Assembly: GCA_039714395.1 (NCBI GenBank)
Contig: JBDLJH010000001.1
Coordinates: forward strand, 196,854 to 260,853
Reading direction: 5' to 3'
DNA: 64,000 nt
Source of the DNA: JAPHSX01 sp039714395
GTDB taxonomy: Bacteria; Pseudomonadota; Gammaproteobacteria; Thiohalomonadales; Thiohalomonadaceae
Within the stretch, counting starts at the first letter, position 1, and each line of letters starts with the position of its first letter. The position numbers and the translations under genes were made by a program. Positions 58,561 to 64,000 of this stretch are shown piece after piece. The notes under the pieces were generated by a model. It saw only the letters and a program-made list of their open reading frames with translations. It did no database searches and had not been told where the DNA came from.

Positions 58561-60885
58561 ATGTCCATTGCACAGCGCATCGCCGGTGAGTTGAATGTCC
58601 ATATCAAACAGGTAGAGGCCGCCATCGGCCTGCTTGATGAAGGGGCGACTGTCCCATTTATCTCCCGCTACCGTAAAGAGGTGACCGGTGGTCTGGATGA
58701 TACGCAACTGCGTACCCTGGACGAGCGTTTGATCTACCTGCGTGAGCTCGATGAGCGGCGTGTGGCAGTGATTAAGTCGATTGACGAGCAGGGAAAAATG
58801 ACCCCGGAGTTGAAGAGGGCGATTCTTGAGGCGGATACCAAGACCCGCCTGGAAGATCTTTACCTACCCTACAAGCAGAAGCGCCGCACCAAGGCGCAGA
58901 TCGCCCGCGAGGCGGGTCTGGAGCCGCTGGCTCACGCGCTGCTCGAAGATCCCACTCTTACTCCTGAGACCGAGGGGGAGAAGTATATCGACGAGGATAA
59001 AGCTGTTGCAGATGCCACTGCTGCTCTGGAAGGGGCCAAGCAGATCCTGATGGAGGAGTTTGCCGAGCAGGCTGAGTTGGTGGGAAAGCTGCGTGACTAC
59101 CTGTGGGAACAAGGTGTACTCGCCTCAAAGATGGTGGTTGGCAAGGAGCAGGATGGTGCGAAATTTAGCGACTATTTCAATTTTTCCGAGACCATTAAAA
59201 CGATCCCCTCGCACCGTGCACTGGCGTTGTTTCGCGGCCGCAAGGAGGGGGTATTAAATATCGAACTTTCCCTGCCTGAGGATGCTGAACTTAAGCCCGG
59301 TGAGGCGGGTGTTGCCGAGCGGATGATCGCCGTACAGATGGGCATTCGTGAAGAGGGGAGACCTGCTGATCGCTGGCTACGTGAGGTAGTGCGTTGGGCA
59401 TGGAAGGTGAAAATTTTCACCCACCTTGATACCGATCTAAAATCGCGCCTGCGTGAGGCGGCGGAACAGGAGGCTATTAAGGTCTTCGCCCAGAATATGC
59501 ACGACCTGTTGCTGGCCGCCCCCGCAGGGCCGCGTGCCACCATTGGTCTTGATCCAGGCCTGCGTACCGGGGTAAAAGTCGCCGTGGTCGATGCCACCGG
59601 CAAGCTAGTGGATCATGCCACCATCTATCCGCACGTACCGAAGAATCAGTGGGATCAGTCTATCGCTACACTGGCCGCGCTGGCCGCCAGGCACAATGCT
59701 GATCTGGTGAGTATCGGCAACGGTACCGGTTCTCGTGAGACAGACAAGCTGACCGCCGACTTGATGAAGCGCCATCCTGAATTAAAGCTCACCAAGATCA
59801 TGGTGAGCGAGGCAGGTGCCTCGGTCTACTCGGCCTCGGAGTTTGCAGCGCAGGAGTTTCCAGATCTGGATGTCTCAATTCGTGGTGCCGTCTCCATCGC
59901 CCGCCGCCTGCAGGACCCACTGGCCGAACTGGTGAAGATCGAGCCCAAGGCAATTGGGGTTGGCCAGTATCAGCACGATGTCTCACAAACCAAACTGGCA
60001 CGCCAGCTCGATGCGGTAGTAGAGGATTGTGTTAATGCTGTTGGTGTCGATATCAATACCGCCTCAGCCCCGCTGTTGACCCGCGTCGCCGGACTCTCCG
60101 CCACCCTTGCCAGCAACGTGGTCGCCTACCGTGATGAGAATGGTGCCTTTAAAAACCGTAAGCAGATCCTCAAAGTCTCGCGCCTGGGCGAGAAGGCGTT
60201 TGAGCAGTGCGCCGGATTCCTGCGCATCATGAATGGCGACAATCCTCTCGATGCCTCGTCGGTACACCCGGAGGCCTACCCGGTGGTCGAGCGCATCCTG
60301 CAAAAGAGTGGTCGTGAGATGGGGGCACTGATTGGCGACTCCAGTTTCCTTGGCTCCCTTGCCGCCAACGACTTTACCGATGAGAAGTTTGGTGAACCGA
60401 CTGTGAAGGACATTATTAAAGAACTCGACAAACCGGGCCGTGACCCGCGTCCCGAGTTTAAGACAGCCGAATTCAAGGAGGGTGTTGAGGGGATAAAGGA
60501 TCTGGTCGACGGCATGATCCTCGAAGGCGTCGTCACCAACGTTACTAATTTTGGTGCCTTCGTCGATATCGGTGTGCATCAGGATGGCCTGGTCCACATC
60601 TCTGCGATGTCGGAGAAATTTATCAAAGACCCGCATGAGGTAGTGAAGGCAGGTGACGTGGTTAAGGTAAAGGTGATGGAGGTCGATGTACTGCGTAAGC
60701 GTATAGGACTCTCCATGAGAATGTCAGATGATCACAGAGATCAGCAGAAGGCTGAAAAGCGTGAACGCCGTCCTAATAACAAAGGTCGAGGAAAGGCGCA
60801 GCAACCACAGCAACAACATCGTGGTAATAGTCATCCGGCTATGGGCGGTGCAATGGCGGAGGCGTTTTCAAAATTGAAGCGCTAG
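58561..60885 (+). CDS. tex: Tex family RNA-binding accessory protein
   Basis: A 774-residue protein with the Tex N-terminal helical domain, a YqgF/RNase H-like domain (Thr-Ile-Gly-Leu-Asp-Pro-Gly-Leu-Arg-Thr-Gly about 325-335), helix-hairpin-helix segments (about 500-560) and a C-terminal S1 RNA-binding domain (about 650-720) followed by a basic, Gln-rich tail. Tex influences transcription and is needed for toxin expression in some pathogens. No operon partner is obvious. Confidence 0.95.
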   Translation: MSIAQRIAGELNVHIKQVEAAIGLLDEGATVPFISRYRKEVTGGLDDTQLRTLDERLIYLRELDERRVAVIKSIDEQGKMTPELKRAILEADTKTRLEDLYLPYKQKRRTKAQIAREAGLEPLAHALLEDPTLTPETEGEKYIDEDKAVADATAALEGAKQILMEEFAEQAELVGKLRDYLWEQGVLASKMVVGKEQDGAKFSDYFNFSETIKTIPSHRALALFRGRKEGVLNIELSLPEDAELKPGEAGVAERMIAVQMGIREEGRPADRWLREVVRWAWKVKIFTHLDTDLKSRLREAAEQEAIKVFAQNMHDLLLAAPAGPRATIGLDPGLRTGVKVAVVDATGKLVDHATIYPHVPKNQWDQSIATLAALAARHNADLVSIGNGTGSRETDKLTADLMKRHPELKLTKIMVSEAGASVYSASEFAAQEFPDLDVSIRGAVSIARRLQDPLAELVKIEPKAIGVGQYQHDVSQTKLARQLDAVVEDCVNAVGVDINTASAPLLTRVAGLSATLASNVVAYRDENGAFKNRKQILKVSRLGEKAFEQCAGFLRIMNGDNPLDASSVHPEAYPVVERILQKSGREMGALIGDSSFLGSLAANDFTDEKFGEPTVKDIIKELDKPGRDPRPEFKTAEFKEGVEGIKDLVDGMILEGVVTNVTNFGAFVDIGVHQDGLVHISAMSEKFIKDPHEVVKAGDVVKVKVMEVDVLRKRIGLSMRMSDDHRDQQKAEKRERRPNNKGRGKAQQPQQQHRGNSHPAMGGAMAEAFSKLKR

Positions 60886-61179
60886 ATTTTATATAATGTA
60901 AAAACAAACGGGTTAAAAGTAGCTTGTTTGTTCTGAACTCGAGTTACAAAACTCTTGCATTTAATTTGATAGAGCGATGGGTTGGTTCGATTAAAGCCGA
61001 TAGTTCCAAATATATTAAGCAAATCCAGAGTATATGTTGGCTATTCCTAATTGATGTTCGGCGAACGAGCCGTTATGGATAGTCAATTGTGCGCTTAGGT
61101 AGCTTAATACAAATTACATGTTCTATTGTTGATGCGGGCTATACAAAATTGATGGTAGCAGCAATTTACGGTGACTGTT
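60886..61179. other. Intergenic stretch between convergent genes
   Basis: About 290 bases, AT-rich at both ends. AACAAAC (60903-60909) and GTTTGTT (60925-60931) form a weak hairpin with a long loop just after tex. No gene, promoter or firm terminator was found. Confidence 0.4.
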
Positions 61180-62370
61180 TTATGGCAATTTCGGATTCTT
61201 GCACATTTCCGCTATCACCTCTGCCGATACCGGCTTGCTGAGGAAATACCCCTGCGCTTTGTCACACCCCATCTGTTTTAGCTGTTCCAGATGTTCTTCT
61301 GTTTCGACCCCCTCGGCTACTACCTGCATGTTGAGCTCATGGCCCAGAATGATGCAGGTCTTGACGATAGCACGTGCCTCGGGATCTTCGACCATGCTGG
61401 CGACAAAACTGCGATCGATCTTTAACTCGGTAAATGGCACTCGATGTAATTGCGATAGTGAGGAGTAGCCTGTGCCAAAATCGTCGATGGAAAGCCCGAA
61501 CCCTTTCAGACGCAGGCGGGTAAGAATATCCAGGGAGGTGACCAGCTCACCCATCAACGCACTCTCGGTCACCTCCAGGGTGAGCCGGGTGGGATCGAGC
61601 TTGTTATTCGCCAGCAGCGCAGTCAGGTACTCTGGCAGGGTCAGGCTGGTGATATCATCCGCCGAAACATTGACGGATACTACCACCGGTAATCCCGTGC
61701 CTTGCCATAGCTGCTCCTGTTGCACAACTTGTCCTATTACCCAGTGGGTCAATTCCCCCATTAAACCACTCTTCTCGGCGAGGGAAATAAAACGGTCGGG
61801 ATAGATCAGCCCCTGTTCGGGGTGTTGCCAACGCACCAGCGCCTCAACGCTGCTGAGCATACCTGAAGCAATCTCGAATTGGGGCTGGTAGTGTAGAACT
61901 AGCTGATCACTGTAGATAGCATGGCGCAGTTCCTCCTCGGTGAGTTCACGGTCAGCCGCCAGGCCATCCTTCTGTCGCCGTTCTGCGACGCTGGGGATAT
62001 GTTGTTCCAGTACCTGCTGGAATTTATCCAGCTTCACCGGTTTGCCTAGAGATGTAAGGATCTCAAGGCTGTGGGCCCGGCCGAGCTTCTCGGCGGCGTG
62101 TAGCACCCCGGTATCGTGCCCGCTGATCAGGATCAGCGATGGTGGATTATCCATCTTCGCCAGCCGCCGCATCACCTCAATGCCGTCCATCTCTGGCATG
62201 TGCAGATCCAGCACCAGAATTGAACCGGTATCAAATGCCGTCACCTTCTCAAAAAAATGGCTGGCCCGGGTATAGGCATGTGCATTCAGACCGGCCAGTT
62301 CCACCATGTCACTGAGCAACTCCACCATAGCTGGTTCGTCGTCAAGCAGATAGACGGTACCCTGTGTCAT
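61180..62370 (-). CDS. Response regulator with EAL domain
   Basis: A 396-residue protein: receiver domain (residues 4-125; Asp10-Asp11 pocket, phospho-acceptor Asp55 in Leu-Asp-Leu-His-Met-Pro) and EAL domain (from about 148; Glu-Ala-Leu at 176-178; Asp-Asp-Phe-Gly-Thr-Gly-Tyr-Ser-Ser). The EAL signature is intact, so c-di-GMP hydrolysis is likely. Its start overlaps the stop of the sensor kinase gene by four bases, so the kinase is its probable partner. Confidence 0.93.
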   Translation of the reverse strand: MTQGTVYLLDDEPAMVELLSDMVELAGLNAHAYTRASHFFEKVTAFDTGSILVLDLHMPEMDGIEVMRRLAKMDNPPSLILISGHDTGVLHAAEKLGRAHSLEILTSLGKPVKLDKFQQVLEQHIPSVAERRQKDGLAADRELTEEELRHAIYSDQLVLHYQPQFEIASGMLSSVEALVRWQHPEQGLIYPDRFISLAEKSGLMGELTHWVIGQVVQQEQLWQGTGLPVVVSVNVSADDITSLTLPEYLTALLANNKLDPTRLTLEVTESALMGELVTSLDILTRLRLKGFGLSIDDFGTGYSSLSQLHRVPFTELKIDRSFVASMVEDPEARAIVKTCIILGHELNMQVVAEGVETEEHLEQLKQMGCDKAQGYFLSKPVSAEVIAEMCKNPKLP

Positions 62371-64000
62371 TTTTTATTCTCCAATCGTGCTGCAAGCTCC
62401 GCCTGTTCCAGCGCCTGTGTAATTAGCTCATCATTGTCATGGCACTGGGATGCGAAGGCCCGATCCATGCCCTGTATATGATCGACCCACCAGTTGCCAA
62501 GGAAAGTCACGAGTCCATCGGTATTCAGCTCTCCCCGCTTTAGTTCTTTTTGCATATTTTCGAGCTGCTTGAGTAGTAACAGGTGTACCTGACGGTGGTT
62601 ACCCAGTCCTGGATAGTTACAGGCCTCCATTACCACCTCTTCACGATGAAAATGAACCTGGGTAAAGTCCTGTACTTGCTTCAGGATGGTTATGCACTCC
62701 GTTTCATCCCCTTTCGCGGCGGCCAGCTGACTGCGATTGAGCAGGTCTAGTAACGCGCGGTGGTCGTCATCCAGTTCTGTGACCCCGATGCCAAGGGCAT
62801 CGGTCCACTCAATGGTGGTGACAGCAGTTTGCTCGGTATCATCGTGCTCAGTGGCGAGCTGTTTCGGCTCACCTAGCTGTGCCCGCACCCGCTGTGCCAG
62901 TTCGGCCTGGGTGTAGGGTTTGCTTAACAGGTTGGCTTCAAAGCGTGCCTGTCCGTTGCGGGCCACCGCTTTTTCCGTATATCCGGAGGTAAGTAGTACC
63001 TTGAGATCAGGGCGGCTGGCGGTAGCCTGTTCGGCCAGCTCATAGCCGTTAATGCCACCGGGCATCACCACATCGCTGAACAGAAAATCAATGGTGGGAT
63101 CTTCAGCTAACTGTTTCAGTGCCTGTTGTCCGTCATCAGCGGTAAGTACTCGGTAGCCCAGTGCCTCCAGTGATTCTTTGGCCAGTTCCAGCAGACCGGC
63201 TTCATCATCAACCACCAGCAGGGTCTCTATGCCACGTGGCAGTATTAGATTCTGCTCTCCGTTTTGCCCAAGCGAGTCACTCTGTCCATCACCTTCTGCT
63301 CGAGGTAGATAAAGCCGAAAGGTAGTACCGACTCCGGGCTCAGAGTAAACCTTGATAAGGCCCCCTGAGCGTTTGACAAAACCATAGACCATGGCCAGTC
63401 CCAAGCCGGTTCCCATACCTTGCTCCTTGGTGGTGTAGAAGGGTTCAAAGATGCGCTCCTGCTGCTTGGTCGGGATCCCTTCACCACTGTCACTCACAGA
63501 CAGTTCTATATACTCGCCAGGGATAGCCCCCGCGTTTTGGCTACAATAGGCTGCATCAAGGGTAGTGTTGCGGGTTTCGATAGTCAGGTGGCCATGACCT
63601 GCCATGGCATCGCGGGCATTGATACTTAGATTAAGTAAGGCATCTTCAAAATCACCGGGGTCGATCTCGGTCAACCACAGGCCTTTGCTAAACTGACACT
63701 CCACCTCAACCTCCGGGGTGAGCGAGCGGGTGAGCAGGCTATCCATCTCTTCAATCAGCCGGTTAATATCGGTTCTGGCTACCTGTGTGGCTTGGTGGCG
63801 TGAGAAGTTGAGCAGCTGTTTGGTAAGGCTGGCAGCACGGCCAGCAGCCTTTTGGATGGATTCTACCCGCTTGCCCGCTTTGTCGTCGGGGCTTATCTGC
63901 AGTTTGAGTAGTTCGAGATTACCGAGAATGACAGCGAGGATGTTGTTAAAGTCGTGGGCGATTCCGCCAGTAAGTTGGCCGATAGCATCCATTTTCTGGG
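62367..64000 (-). CDS. Hybrid histidine kinase with receiver and bacteriohemerythrin domains (partial)
   Basis: The frame is open to the window edge, so the N-terminal sensor part is outside. Visible: His-containing DHp domain (Gly-Gly-Ile-Ala-His-Asp-Phe-Asn-Asn), HATPase (Asn-Ala-Arg-Asp-Ala, Gly-Met-Gly-Thr-Gly-Leu-Gly), receiver (Val-Val-Asp-Asp-Glu, Ser-Asp-Val-Val-Met-Pro) and a hemerythrin domain (about 390 onward in the visible part; His-Phe-His-Arg-Glu-Glu, Asn-His-Arg-Gln-Val-His, Trp-Val-Asp-His-Ile). Hemerythrin binds oxygen with a di-iron site, so the kinase probably responds to oxygen or redox. It overlaps the receiver-EAL gene by four bases. Confidence 0.93.
   Translation of the reverse strand, partial: QKMDAIGQLTGGIAHDFNNILAVILGNLELLKLQISPDDKAGKRVESIQKAAGRAASLTKQLLNFSRHQATQVARTDINRLIEEMDSLLTRSLTPEVEVECQFSKGLWLTEIDPGDFEDALLNLSINARDAMAGHGHLTIETRNTTLDAAYCSQNAGAIPGEYIELSVSDSGEGIPTKQQERIFEPFYTTKEQGMGTGLGLAMVYGFVKRSGGLIKVYSEPGVGTTFRLYLPRAEGDGQSDSLGQNGEQNLILPRGIETLLVVDDEAGLLELAKESLEALGYRVLTADDGQQALKQLAEDPTIDFLFSDVVMPGGINGYELAEQATASRPDLKVLLTSGYTEKAVARNGQARFEANLLSKPYTQAELAQRVRAQLGEPKQLATEHDDTEQTAVTTIEWTDALGIGVTELDDDHRALLDLLNRSQLAAAKGDETECITILKQVQDFTQVHFHREEVVMEACNYPGLGNHRQVHLLLLKQLENMQKELKRGELNTDGLVTFLGNWWVDHIQGMDRAFASQCHDNDELITQALEQAELAARLENKK

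Overview
The window is a chromosomal segment of a free-living-type gammaproteobacterium. The evidence is a set of typical gammaproteobacterial neighbourhoods: rng-yhdP-nitrilase, pepA-holC-valS divergent from lptF-lptG, purL, rsuA, tcdA and tex. Multihaem cytochromes, a DUF302 protein, a SulP transporter and a hemerythrin-linked sensor suggest a respiring organism of the sulfur-oxidising/Chromatiales kind, but that placement is inference. No rRNA, tRNA, CRISPR array or complete insertion sequence was seen.

Layout. 1-5.4 kb: end of ribonuclease G, YhdP, a small exported protein and a nitrilase-family amidase, closed by a strong terminator. 5.5-9.7 kb: a gene-free stretch, then an M16C peptidase divergent from a TatD-family DNase. 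9.8-12.5 kb: an envelope operon of a charged exported peptide, a sigma factor (probably CTG start), a membrane-anchored partner, a small exported protein, a DUF3106 protein and an outer-membrane barrel. 12.6-22.6 kb: housekeeping and membrane genes (UMF1 transporter, DUF2339/DUF3999 pair, TcdA, YbgA-like, RsuA, DUF2058, an HPF-cold-shock fusion). 22.6-29.4 kb: a beta-CASP RNA hydrolase, a HAD gene remnant and a 1683-residue PhnD-PAS-GGDEF-EAL-CZB sensor. 29.4-31.2 kb: a RIO-type kinase and a palindromic MITE-like element.

31.2-41.2 kb is the most unusual region: a co-oriented redox cluster. It holds a peroxiredoxin-like protein, two unknown proteins, a pentahaem cytochrome, two paralogous exported proteins built of Asn-Pro-Cys-Ala-Ala repeats (one containing a mono-haem cytochrome domain), a DUF302 protein, a histidine-rich conserved protein, an FMN-binding glutamate-synthase-like protein, an acetolactate-synthase-like ThDP enzyme, a probable aldehyde dehydrogenase stub, and an ECF sigma factor with a zinc-finger anti-sigma. 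The orientation and the closing sigma/anti-sigma pair suggest one regulated periplasmic redox or metal-handling system, but this is inference.

41.3-64 kb: valS, an acidic unknown gene, holC and pepA in one minus-strand operon; lptFG; RDD protein; purL; an SCP2-like protein; an inositol-monophosphatase-family gene whose 3' end runs into a 124-bp tandem repeat array; a SulP transporter; a VOC fragment and an ankyrin lipoprotein; tex; and a two-gene signalling operon (histidine kinase-receiver-hemerythrin, and receiver-EAL) cut by the window end. Signalling by c-di-GMP recurs: the large sensor and the receiver-EAL protein both carry EAL domains, and the sensors carry metal- or oxygen-responsive accessory domains (CZB, hemerythrin).
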